From: an uncultured Clostridia bacterium
GTDB taxonomy: Bacteria; Bacillota; Clostridia; UBA1381
Reading direction: 5' to 3'
Assembly: GCA_944391265.1 (NCBI GenBank)
Contig: CALXSX010000086.1
Location: forward strand, 1 to 6,188
Length of the DNA: 6,188 bases
The notes beneath the pieces were generated by a model. The model did not search any database. It saw nothing but the letters and a program-made list of their open reading frames with translations, and had not been told where the DNA came from. Below are positions 1 to 5,855 of this stretch, piece by piece (within the stretch, counting starts at the first letter, position 1; every line of letters begins with the position of its first letter). The position numbers were made by a program, and so were the translations under genes.

Positions 1-1
1 G

Positions 2-1069
2 CTTGAAATGTTTTCTATAGACGAAAACACTCCTGAGCCTGAGGGCGGAAAGATAGGGAAAACTAACGGACGGCTGAACGGGTACCTTGAGGAGGCGGCA
101 TTTTCCGCAGTCACTTCATCTCTTAAGACAGGGAATCTGACTGCCAGCCTTGAAAAGGCGCAGGAGATATATCTGAAAAACGGGATAACTACTGCTCAGG
201 AAGGATTTTTAAAGCCGGACACTTACAAAGCTCTGACCGATTTTGCGGCAGAGGGCAGGCTTAAATTAGATGTTGTCGGCTATGCAGACAATAAAAACAA
301 AGATTTTACTGACACAATTGAATTTTCAAAGGAATATAAAAACAGATTCAGAGTGGGCGGCATAAAGCTTTTTCTTGACGGCTCGCCGCAGGGAAAAACA
401 GCGTGGATGAGCGTGCCGTACAAAGGAAGCGGCGGCATGTGCGGATATCCTATTTATACGAACGAGCGTCTCACGTCAGAGCTCCGCTCAGCCTCTGAAA
501 AGGGGCTTCAGGTAATCGCCCACGCAAACGGAGATATGGCGTGCCGCCAGTTTGCCGACTGCGCGGAAAGAGCCGGCGGTCTTGTGCGGCCTGTCGCCAT
601 ACACTGCCAGTTTGCAGACAGGGGCGCGCTTGAGAAAATGGCAAAGCTCGGCATGACCGCATCGTTTTTCATTTCGCACATATTCCATTTTGCGGACATT
701 CATTTGAAAAACATTGACCGCTCCGCTGTGCTGGCAATGTCACCGGCTAAAACGGCGCTTGAGCTGGGCACGAATTACACATTCCATCAGGATACGCCTG
801 TGCTTGCCCCGGATATGGCGGAGCTTGTGCGCTGCGCTGAGGAAAGAAAGTCAAAAAGCGGGGAAATAATCGGCAAAGACCAGTGCCTTACGCGTGCTCA
901 GGCACTTGCTGGAATCACAAAAAACGCCGCGTACCAGTACTTGGAGGAGAAATCAAAGGGCACTATAGAAGAAGGAAAAAGAGCTGATTTAGTTGTTGCC
1001 GACGCAAAAACGCTGAAGCCGCTTATGACGATAAAGGACGGAATAACCGTAAGCTGCGAAGACTCGTAA
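2..1069 (+). CDS. Amidohydrolase family 3 (YtcJ-like), 5'-truncated by window edge
   Basis: This is the C-terminal two thirds of a metal-dependent amidohydrolase. The frame is open from the first bases (Leu-Glu precede the first Met at 8), and proteins of this family usually run to about 530-570 residues, so the Met at 8 is internal and the real start lies upstream. Counting that Met as 1, family landmarks are the KLFLDGSPQGKTAW strand (about 364-405), HANGD with a probable metal-binding His (His172, base 521), IHCQF with a second His (His199, base 602), and FHQDTPV with the expected catalytic/metal Asp (Asp262, base 791). A typical composite-domain end, GTIEEGKRADLVV, follows. These enzymes hydrolyse amide or formamide-like bonds in the cytosol; the substrate cannot be told from sequence. 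The C-terminal tail after ADLVV looks about ten residues shorter than I expect for relatives. The gene ends in TAA about 80 bases before a terminator and converges on the minus-strand genes. Family call firm, substrate unknown. Confidence 0.88.
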   Translation, partial: LEMFSIDENTPEPEGGKIGKTNGRLNGYLEEAAFSAVTSSLKTGNLTASLEKAQEIYLKNGITTAQEGFLKPDTYKALTDFAAEGRLKLDVVGYADNKNKDFTDTIEFSKEYKNRFRVGGIKLFLDGSPQGKTAWMSVPYKGSGGMCGYPIYTNERLTSELRSASEKGLQVIAHANGDMACRQFADCAERAGGLVRPVAIHCQFADRGALEKMAKLGMTASFFISHIFHFADIHLKNIDRSAVLAMSPAKTALELGTNYTFHQDTPVLAPDMAELVRCAEERKSKSGEIIGKDQCLTRAQALAGITKNAAYQYLEEKSKGTIEEGKRADLVVADAKTLKPLMTIKDGITVSCEDS

Positions 1070-1124
1070 ATCGCAAATACAAAAAACCAAATAAAACAGT
1101 GCAGAACGGGCAAAACGGGGGACG

Positions 1125-1147
1125 CCATTCCTTGTCCGAAGCAATGG
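1125..1147 (+). other. Small imperfect hairpin between gene end and terminator
   Basis: CCATT (1125-1129) pairs with AATGG (1143-1147), then after a symmetric C-C mismatch CTT (1131-1133) pairs with AAG (1139-1141), leaving a 5-base loop. It lies just before the terminator and in the 3' untranslated part of the amidohydrolase message. A competing pairing of GGAC (1120-1123) with GTCC (1134-1137) is also possible. The remaining bases between the amidohydrolase stop and this hairpin show no other signal. A role in 3'-end stability is a guess. Confidence 0.35.
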
Positions 1148-1148
1148 T

Positions 1149-1190
1149 AAAGGGGAAGTAAAAAAAACGAGTTTTTTTACTTCCCCTTTT
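1149..1190. terminator. Bidirectional intrinsic terminator between convergent genes
   Basis: A near-perfect inverted repeat: AAAGGGGAAGT plus seven A (1149-1166) pairs with seven T plus ACTTCCCCTTT (1172-1189), an 18-bp stem with a 5-base loop. The GC core is GGGG/CCCC and the top of the stem is an A7/T7 tract. On the plus strand it is followed by TTTT and a T-rich stretch, so it should end the amidohydrolase transcript. On the minus strand the stem also ends in a short T run just 3' of the UPF0210 stop codon (1194), so it probably ends that transcript too. Confidence 0.88.
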
Positions 1191-1193
1191 ATG

Positions 1194-2561
1194 TTAGTTT
1201 TTAAGACTGTTTATCGGAGCTGGAATCCTTCCGCCCCTTTCTATAAACTCCTCGCTTGAGAGACTGCTGACCTTCATTACAGGACCTGAGCCGAGCAGGC
1301 CGCCGAACTCTATGGTATCTCCGACCTTTGCTCCCGGAGCCGGGATAATCCTGACAGCTGTCGTTTTTGTGTTTATCATGCCGATAGCCGCTTCATCTGC
1401 TATTATCGCGGATATTGTAGATGCCGGCGTATCGCCCGGTATTACTATCATGTCAAGCCCGACCGAGCACACGCAGGTCATTGCTTCAAGCTTTTCTATT
1501 GAAAGGCTTCCTGCGCTTGCAGCCGCTATCATGCCGGCATCCTCACTGACAGGTATGAACGCGCCCGACAGGCCTCCGACATAGCTTGACGCCATGACTC
1601 CGCCTTTTTTTACCGCGTCGTTTAAAAGAGCGAGCGCGGCGGTTGTGCCGTGGGCTCCGCACTGCTCCAGTCCCATCTCCTCAAGAATATAAGCAACACT
1701 GTCGCCTACTGCGGGCGTCGGAGCAAGAGACAGGTCTACTATTCCGAACGGTACGTTAAGCCTGCGCGAAGCCTCCTGTGCAACGAGCTGTCCCATTCTC
1801 GTTATCTTGAACGCCGTTTTCTTTATCGTCTCGGCGATAACGCCGAAATCCTCGCCGGCAACCTTTTCAAGCGCGCACTTTACGACGCCCGGTCCGCTTA
1901 CGCCGACATTTATAACACATTCGCCCTCGCCCTCGCCGTGGAAAGCTCCTGCCATGAACGGGTTATCCTCTACTGCGTTTGCAAACACAACAAGCTTTGC
2001 GCAGGCAAAGCCGTTGGTGTCCTTTGTAAGCTCTGCCGCTTCCTTTATTATTCTTCCCATCTGCTTTACCGCGTCCATGTTGATGCCTGCCTTGGTAGAG
2101 CCGATATTTACGCTGGAGCAGACTATATCAGTTGACGCGAGCGCCCTGGGTATCGATTCTATAAACACTCTTTCAGCCTTGGTGCAGCCTTTGTGAACAA
2201 GGGCACTGTAGCCGCCAATAAAATTGACCCCTGTCGCCTTCGCGGCGCGGTCAAGCGTTTTAGCTATTTTGACGCACGAATCTATATCAGGATTTTTGAG
2301 CACCTCAACAAGGTGAGAAACGGGAGTTACGCTTATCCGCTTGTTTATTATTGGTATGCCGAACTGCGCTTCAATATCCTCACCCGTTTTAACGAGATCC
2401 TTTGCGTATGTGGTGATTTTATCGTAAATCTTGCTGCACATTACATCAATGTCGCTGTCAGCGCAGCTCATGAGGGAAATACCCATCGTGATTGTCCTCA
2501 CGTCAAGGTTTTCCTTGTCTATCATATTTATTGTTTCTATTATTTCAAAAGGGTTAATCAT
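1194..2561 (-). CDS. UPF0210 (DUF711) family protein, PFL-like, function unknown
   Basis: A 455-residue protein recognised as the UPF0210/DUF711 family, often annotated 'PFL family protein' for its resemblance to the pyruvate formate-lyase fold. Family-typical segments are [20 protein letters not shown] (residues 195-213), [10 protein letters not shown] (218-227), [15 protein letters not shown] (276-290), [15 protein letters not shown] (301-315) and the C-terminal [14 protein letters not shown] (442-455). I see no glycyl-radical motif, so a radical enzyme is not supported. No signal peptide or membrane segment is evident; it should be cytosolic. The open frame extends 44 codons upstream, but the ATG at 2561 is chosen because it has an AAGGCGG site at the right distance, begins with the family-typical [11 protein letters not shown], and avoids overlap with the preceding gene. 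Length fits the family. It lies 37 bases behind a UPF0237 ACT gene, a pairing known in many bacteria, which suggests a joint role. No biochemical function can be assigned. Confidence 0.93.
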   Translation of the reverse strand: MINPFEIIETINMIDKENLDVRTITMGISLMSCADSDIDVMCSKIYDKITTYAKDLVKTGEDIEAQFGIPIINKRISVTPVSHLVEVLKNPDIDSCVKIAKTLDRAAKATGVNFIGGYSALVHKGCTKAERVFIESIPRALASTDIVCSSVNIGSTKAGINMDAVKQMGRIIKEAAELTKDTNGFACAKLVVFANAVEDNPFMAGAFHGEGEGECVINVGVSGPGVVKCALEKVAGEDFGVIAETIKKTAFKITRMGQLVAQEASRRLNVPFGIVDLSLAPTPAVGDSVAYILEEMGLEQCGAHGTTAALALLNDAVKKGGVMASSYVGGLSGAFIPVSEDAGMIAAASAGSLSIEKLEAMTCVCSVGLDMIVIPGDTPASTISAIIADEAAIGMINTKTTAVRIIPAPGAKVGDTIEFGGLLGSGPVMKVSSLSSEEFIERGGRIPAPINSLKN

Positions 2562-2570
2562 ATGCTTTCC

Positions 2571-2577
2571 CCGCCTT
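2571..2577 (-). promoter_or_regulatory. Ribosome binding site fixing the UPF0210 start
   Basis: On the minus strand AAGGCGG (one base from AAGGAGG) sits 9 bases before the ATG at 2561, inside the 37-base gap after the ACT gene. It supports the ATG at 2561 over the in-frame start 44 codons upstream. Confidence 0.65.
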
Positions 2578-2598
2578 TCGCTCAGTCGATGACTCCGT

Positions 2599-2868
2599 TT
2601 AAATCCTGTGCATTGAGCTGAAAATTTCCTCTCTCTGCACGTGTATAGAAAGTCCCGATTCGGTTCCAAGCTGCGAAAGCTCCTCGGAAACAAGGCTTAT
2701 ATTGCTCTCCTCGCTTTCAAACTCAACAAGCATTATCATGCAGAACATCTCCTGCATTATCGTCTGTGAAATGTCGAGAATATTCACCGATTTTTCCGCA
2801 AGATATGTGCTTACCTTTGCGATTATTCCCCTGCGATCCTTACCGATAACAGTTATTACAGCTTTCAT
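2599..2868 (-). CDS. UPF0237 family single ACT-domain protein
   Basis: An 89-residue protein that is essentially one ACT domain. The first strand and turn read [17 protein letters not shown] (residues 4-20), with the Gly-containing loop (GKDRRG, 9-14) at the place where ACT domains usually bind an amino acid at a dimer interface. [20 protein letters not shown] (23-42) then gives the helix and second strand typical of UPF0237 proteins and the GcvR-like group. There is no catalytic domain, so it is probably a small cytosolic sensor or a regulatory subunit. The ligand is unknown. The start is an ATG with GGGAGG 5 bases upstream. The next gene downstream, 37 bases away, is UPF0210; the two are frequent neighbours and most likely co-transcribed. 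A GC hairpin sits just before the ribosome binding site. Family call firm; function inferred only as amino acid sensing. Confidence 0.92.
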   Translation of the reverse strand: MKAVITVIGKDRRGIIAKVSTYLAEKSVNILDISQTIMQEMFCMIMLVEFESEESNISLVSEELSQLGTESGLSIHVQREEIFSSMHRI

Positions 2869-2873
2869 ATTAA

Positions 2874-2879
2874 CCTCCC
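2874..2879 (-). promoter_or_regulatory. Ribosome binding site of the UPF0237 gene
   Basis: GGGAGG on the minus strand, 5 bases before the ATG at 2868. It is the first gene of the second minus-strand unit, and the small hairpin 2885-2898 ends only 5 bases upstream of this site. Confidence 0.7.
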
Positions 2880-2884
2880 AATCA

Positions 2885-2898
2885 GCCGCCTAAGCGGC
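2885..2898 (-). promoter_or_regulatory. 5' leader hairpin before UPF0237 gene
   Basis: GCCGC and GCGGC form a perfect 5-bp, all-GC stem with a 4-base loop. On the minus strand it would lie in the leader of the UPF0237-UPF0210 message, immediately upstream of the ribosome binding site. It is too short and has no T run, so it is not a terminator. It could affect translation or mRNA stability. The pairing is seen; the role is inferred. Confidence 0.35.
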
Positions 2899-2923
2899 AC
2901 CTCTCCAATCACCCTTATATTTT

Positions 2924-2959
2924 AAAAGAGTGTACCGCACATTTGCGCAAATTACACCC
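2924..2959 (-). terminator. Candidate terminator or operator downstream of rlmB
   Basis: On the minus strand GGGTGTA (2959-2953) pairs with TACACTC (2934-2928), seven base pairs with one G-T wobble, and TTTT (2927-2924) follows directly. The 18-base loop contains a perfect palindrome, ATTTGCGCAAAT (2941-2952). Placement 13 bases after the rlmB stop suits a modest intrinsic terminator of the hom-thrB-lysC-rlmB unit. Equally, the palindrome could be an operator for the UPF0237-UPF0210 unit: AT-rich TAAAAT/TATAAG sequences follow at about 2914-2925 that could be part of a -10 element, but I find no convincing -35 at proper spacing. Either reading is tentative. Confidence 0.4.
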
Positions 2960-2972
2960 CTTTATATAATAA

Positions 2973-3704
2973 TCAGCTTAATCTTTGCCTTACCGCCTCG
3001 TACATCAGAATTCCCGCCGCAACAGACGCATTGAGCGATGACACTCTTCCGTACATGGGAACAGACGCTAAAAAGTCGCATTTTTCCCTGACAAGCCGGC
3101 TTATGCCGTCACCCTCGCTGCCTATCACTATGCCGATACTTCCCCTCAGGTCGACGCTGTACATACTTTCACCGTCCATGTCCGCACCTGTTATCCACAG
3201 CCCCTTTTCCTTAAGCGTGTCGATTGCGGACGCTATGTTCGTAACCTTGCATATGTTGACATATTCAACGGCTCCGGCAGACGTCTTGGCGACTATCTCA
3301 TTAACCGGCGCGCTGTTTCTTTTCGGAATTATCACACCGTGTGCTCCGGCGCAGTTTGCCGTCCTTATTACAGCTCCGAGATTATGGGGGTCGGAAATTT
3401 TATCACATATCACAACAAACGGCTTTTCGCCGCGGCTCTCGGCATACGACAAAATGTCGTCTATCGTCTTGTACTCGGTCTGCGACACGTATGCCACCAC
3501 GCCCTGATGGTTCTCATGACCCGACAGTTCGTCAAGCTTTATCTTATCCACCTCGGACACCGGTATTTTCGCCTGCCTTGCCGCCTTTATAAGTGCTGTC
3601 AGACTGCCCTCCGATTTGCCCTTTTTGACAAGTATCTTGTCAATATCCCTGCCCGAGCGTATGGCTTCAAGCACAGGATTTCTTCCGATAATTTTATCGC
3701 TCAA
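2973..3704 (-). CDS. rlmB: 23S rRNA (guanosine-2'-O-)-methyltransferase, RlmB/TrmH group 3
   Basis: A 243-residue SPOUT-class RNA 2'-O-ribose methyltransferase, using S-adenosylmethionine on 23S rRNA (G2251 in E. coli numbering for the RlmB family). The N-terminal substrate-binding part begins with IIGRNPVLEAIRSGRDIDKI (residues 5-24). The catalytic half shows the three family motifs: DPHNLGAVIRTA (105-116) with the conserved Asn108 and Arg114, IVIGSEGDGIS (192-202) with Glu197, and SLNASVAAGI (223-232) with Asn225. Length is that of the family. The start codon is TTG, supported by GGAGGA 6 bases upstream; no in-frame ATG or GTG lies between the lysC stop and this point. It follows lysC by 14 bases, so it is probably co-transcribed with the amino acid genes. 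Exact target nucleotide is inferred from family; a related TrmH-type substrate cannot be excluded. Confidence 0.93.
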   Translation of the reverse strand: MSDKIIGRNPVLEAIRSGRDIDKILVKKGKSEGSLTALIKAARQAKIPVSEVDKIKLDELSGHENHQGVVAYVSQTEYKTIDDILSYAESRGEKPFVVICDKISDPHNLGAVIRTANCAGAHGVIIPKRNSAPVNEIVAKTSAGAVEYVNICKVTNIASAIDTLKEKGLWITGADMDGESMYSVDLRGSIGIVIGSEGDGISRLVREKCDFLASVPMYGRVSSLNASVAAGILMYEAVRQRLS

Positions 3705-3710
3705 GACGAT

Positions 3711-3716
3711 TCCTCC
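3711..3716 (-). promoter_or_regulatory. Ribosome binding site fixing the TTG start of rlmB
   Basis: GGAGGA on the minus strand, wholly inside the 14-base gap after the lysC stop codon and 6 bases before TTG at 3704. Its strength and spacing are the reason for accepting the rare start codon. Confidence 0.8.
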
Positions 3717-3718
3717 GT

Positions 3719-4933
3719 TTATCTGTCAAAGAACTTGTCGTGAATAGCGACAACTGCTCTTTCCGCGTCCTTCTTATCAACCAGCACGGAAATCTTGATT
3801 TCCGATGTAGCTATCATGTTAATGTTTATGTGCTCGTTGTAGAGTGCCTCGAACATCTTTGAAGCAACGCCTACATTGTTTACCATGCCTGCGCCGACGA
3901 TTGAAACCTTGGACACGTCCTTAGTCCACTTTATCTCCTCAGCGTTTATAACAGAAACGTTATCGTTTAAAACCTCAAGTGCCTTTTCAAGGTCGCCCTC
4001 TGTCGTTGTGAAGCTTATATCCTTATTCTTGCCGTTGCCTATTGACTGAATTATAAGGTCAACGCCGATCCCGTTCTTTGAAAGAAGCGAGAATATCTGA
4101 AACGCCTTGCCCGGTGTATCCTCAACGCCGCAAAGCGCTATTCTTGCGCAATCGTTATCCCTTGTTACTCCTCTGACTAACATCTTCTCCACTTGATCTA
4201 CCTCCTTGACATACGTACCTTCGTTATTGTTCAAGCTTGATTTTACCGCAAGCTTAACATTGTATTTCTTAGCCAGCTCAACACTGCGGTTATGCAGTAC
4301 GTTCGCCCCGAGTGACGCGAGCTCAAGCATCTCGTCATACGAAATCTCGTCAAGCTTGCGCGCCGATTTTACGAATCTCGGATCGGCCGTATAAACGCCG
4401 TCAACATCCGTATATATCTCGCATATATCCGCGTTAAGCGCCGCAGCAAGTGCTACGGCGGACGTGTCCGAGCCGCCTCTGCCGAGCGTCACTATATCCT
4501 CATACTTATTTAAGCCCTGGAACCCGGCAACAATTACTATCCGCCTTTTGTCAAGCTCGTTTTCTATCCTGCTCGTCTTTATCTCGTGAATACGTGCGGC
4601 GCCGTATGTGGAATTTGTCATAAATCCTGCCTGCCAGCCCGTCATTGAAACAACGGGGAATCCAAGCTTCTCTATCGCCATAGCAAGCAGAGCGATAGAA
4701 ATCTGCTCGCCTGTTGACAAAAGCACATCCATCTCACGCTTTGACGGATGGTCGTTTATCTCCATCGCCTTTTCAATAAGGTCGTCAGTAGTGTCTCCCT
4801 GTGCAGACACAACTACCACTACGTTGTTGCCCTTTTTGTACGCGTCCGTAACACGTCTTGCAACATTCATAACGCGCTCAGCGTCCCTGACGCTCGTGCC
4901 GCCATATTTCTGAACTATCAATCCCAATCCCAT
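3719..4933 (-). CDS. lysC: Aspartate kinase (LysC-type, two C-terminal ACT domains)
   Basis: A 404-residue monofunctional aspartokinase: ATP plus L-aspartate to 4-aspartyl phosphate, the first step toward lysine, threonine and methionine. The kinase domain (about 1-235) has KYGGTSV (residues 9-15), VVSAQGDTTDDLI (41-53), STGEQ (73-77), GFQG (137-140), GRGGSDTSA (152-160) and TDVDGVYTADPR (175-186). ACT 1 spans roughly 264-330 and includes the ligand-loop sequence GVEDTPGKAFQIFS; ACT 2 spans about 345-402 and includes SIVGAGMVNNVGVASKMF. These match the feedback-regulated LysC type; whether lysine, threonine or both inhibit cannot be read off. The start at 4933 is chosen over an in-frame ATG 14 codons upstream, because GGAGG lies 7 bases before it, MGLGLIVQKYGG is the normal family beginning, and the longer form would overlap thrB. 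An internal ribosome binding site suggests a second product, the beta subunit, from the same frame. It lies 16 bases after thrB. Confidence 0.96.
   Translation of the reverse strand: MGLGLIVQKYGGTSVRDAERVMNVARRVTDAYKKGNNVVVVVSAQGDTTDDLIEKAMEINDHPSKREMDVLLSTGEQISIALLAMAIEKLGFPVVSMTGWQAGFMTNSTYGAARIHEIKTSRIENELDKRRIVIVAGFQGLNKYEDIVTLGRGGSDTSAVALAAALNADICEIYTDVDGVYTADPRFVKSARKLDEISYDEMLELASLGANVLHNRSVELAKKYNVKLAVKSSLNNNEGTYVKEVDQVEKMLVRGVTRDNDCARIALCGVEDTPGKAFQIFSLLSKNGIGVDLIIQSIGNGKNKDISFTTTEGDLEKALEVLNDNVSVINAEEIKWTKDVSKVSIVGAGMVNNVGVASKMFEALYNEHININMIATSEIKISVLVDKKDAERAVVAIHDKFFDR
4181..4207 (-). promoter_or_regulatory. Internal ribosome binding site and start of LysC beta subunit
   Basis: Within lysC the minus strand has AAGGAGG (4207-4201), a perfect consensus ribosome binding site. 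It is followed after 8 bases by in-frame GTG (4192-4190, codon 248), and in-frame ATG (4183-4181, codon 251) lies 17 bases after the site. Initiation here would give a 154-157 residue protein made of just the two ACT domains. This is the arrangement known for LysC-type aspartokinases of Bacillus subtilis and Corynebacterium glutamicum, which are alpha2-beta2 with beta started inside the gene near codon 250. The GTG has the better spacing; the ATG is the more usual codon. The sequence is seen; translation is inferred. Confidence 0.72.
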
Positions 4934-4940
4934 TTTCTGA

Positions 4941-4945
4941 CCTCC
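4941..4945 (-). promoter_or_regulatory. Ribosome binding site fixing the lysC start
   Basis: GGAGG on the minus strand within the 16-base thrB-lysC gap, 7 bases before the ATG at 4933. It decides between this start and the ATG at 4975, which would lie inside thrB. Confidence 0.8.
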
Positions 4946-4949
4946 ATTT

Positions 4950-5855
4950 TTATTGCTCCGCCGGATATGAAACAACAGCTCCTACATTGTCGATATCAAG
5001 TATCCGACATCTCCAGCCGTTTTCAATCCGGTCAAAATACTCGTTCATACCCGACATAAAGCTCCTGCCGTCAGTGTTTATTAAAGACACTATTGTCGGT
5101 CCTGAGCCGCTTAGGTATGTAGCAAGCGAGCCAAGTTCGTATGACTTTTCAAATATTTTGCCCATGCCTTCAATATATTCCTCCCTGTACGGCTGGTGCA
5201 TTCTGTCCTCGCACGCCGTCCGTAGAAGATCATACCTTTCATTTATAAGAGCCGCTGTGAGCATAGCCGCTCTTGAAACATTATACACGCAGTCCGGCTT
5301 TGAAAACGATTCAGGTACGACCGTCCTTGATTTTCGGGTGGCAACATAGTATTCCGGTATCATCGCCGCGAACTTCAAGCCGCCCGTAAGCTTGTGTGTC
5401 GTATGGTATATGTGCTTTCCCTCACGCACCGCCGTACAAAAACCTCCATACAGGGCCGGTGTTACATTGTCGGGGTGTCCCTCAAGCTCAGCCGCAAGAT
5501 CGAGTATAGTACCGTAGTCAAGCGGCCTGCCGGCGAGAACATTTGCTCCGAGCATTCCGGCTATTATGCAGGCGCTGCTGCTGCCGAGACCTCTCGTCAT
5601 AGGTATGCTGCTGTTTTGAACAATTTTTATCCCCTTGGGAGCATAGCCAACCTTATCAAAAACCACTTTCATCGACCGGTAAATAAGATTGTTTTCATTT
5701 GAGGAAACAAAACTCTTGCTTCCCCGAGTAACAATCGTTAAACCGCCGTCAGTCTCCGTAACACCTATAGTGTTGTAAAGTGCGAGAGCAACTCCGAGGC
5801 TGTCAAAGCCCGGGCCCATGTTGGCGCTTGTCGCGGGGACTTTTACCTTTATCAT
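4950..5855 (-). CDS. thrB: Homoserine kinase (GHMP family)
   Basis: A 301-residue GHMP-superfamily kinase that phosphorylates L-homoserine with ATP, the penultimate step of threonine synthesis. It begins MIKVKVPATSANMGPGFDSLG, the classic N-terminal motif of ThrB (PATSANMGPGFD, residues 7-18). The phosphate-binding loop is RGLGSSSA (88-95), EGHPDNVTPALYGG (125-138) carries residues of the substrate site, and the third GHMP motif is SGSGPT (249-254). SRAAML (194-199) and HQPYRE (220-225) are also family-typical. Length is normal for the family and the protein is cytosolic. Start choice: a TTG one codon earlier is possible, but the ATG at 5855 forms a TGATG junction with the hom stop codon and is preferred. 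Only a weak AAGAG sequence precedes it, so its translation is probably coupled to that of hom. It precedes lysC by 16 bases in an evident operon. Confidence in the call is very high. Confidence 0.96.
   Translation of the reverse strand: MIKVKVPATSANMGPGFDSLGVALALYNTIGVTETDGGLTIVTRGSKSFVSSNENNLIYRSMKVVFDKVGYAPKGIKIVQNSSIPMTRGLGSSSACIIAGMLGANVLAGRPLDYGTILDLAAELEGHPDNVTPALYGGFCTAVREGKHIYHTTHKLTGGLKFAAMIPEYYVATRKSRTVVPESFSKPDCVYNVSRAAMLTAALINERYDLLRTACEDRMHQPYREEYIEGMGKIFEKSYELGSLATYLSGSGPTIVSLINTDGRSFMSGMNEYFDRIENGWRCRILDIDNVGAVVSYPAEQ

Noticed and set aside
8..10. ATG at 8 as the true start of the amidohydrolase
   Set aside because: The frame is open upstream to the window edge, no ribosome binding site is visible, and about a third of the usual family length would be missing.
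1149..1190. Long inverted repeat considered as a transposon end or attachment site
   Set aside because: It lies between two convergent stop codons, has a GC stem base, short loop and T run, and there is no transposase or integrase nearby; a terminator explains it fully.
1650..2135. Plus-strand open frame of 161 codons opposite UPF0210
   Set aside because: It lies wholly antisense to a well-conserved gene, its predicted protein has no family look and is rich in Cys, Tyr and Arg in the manner of shadow frames.
2562..2693. 44-codon N-terminal extension of UPF0210
   Set aside because: It would overlap the end of the UPF0237 gene in another frame, has no family-like sequence, and the ATG at 2561 has its own ribosome binding site.
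2869..2972. Riboswitch or T-box leader before the UPF0237 gene
   Set aside because: The gap is only 104 bases, and I see no T-box consensus, specifier-type stem or lysine riboswitch features; only a small hairpin and the nested repeat can be supported.
3031..3507. Plus-strand open frame of 158 codons opposite rlmB
   Set aside because: It is antisense to the conserved SPOUT domain, in a register that mirrors its codons; no ribosome binding site or recognisable domain.
4934..4975. 14-codon N-terminal extension of LysC
   Set aside because: It overlaps the 3' end of thrB, and the ATG at 4933 has GGAGG at 7 bases and the normal family N-terminus.
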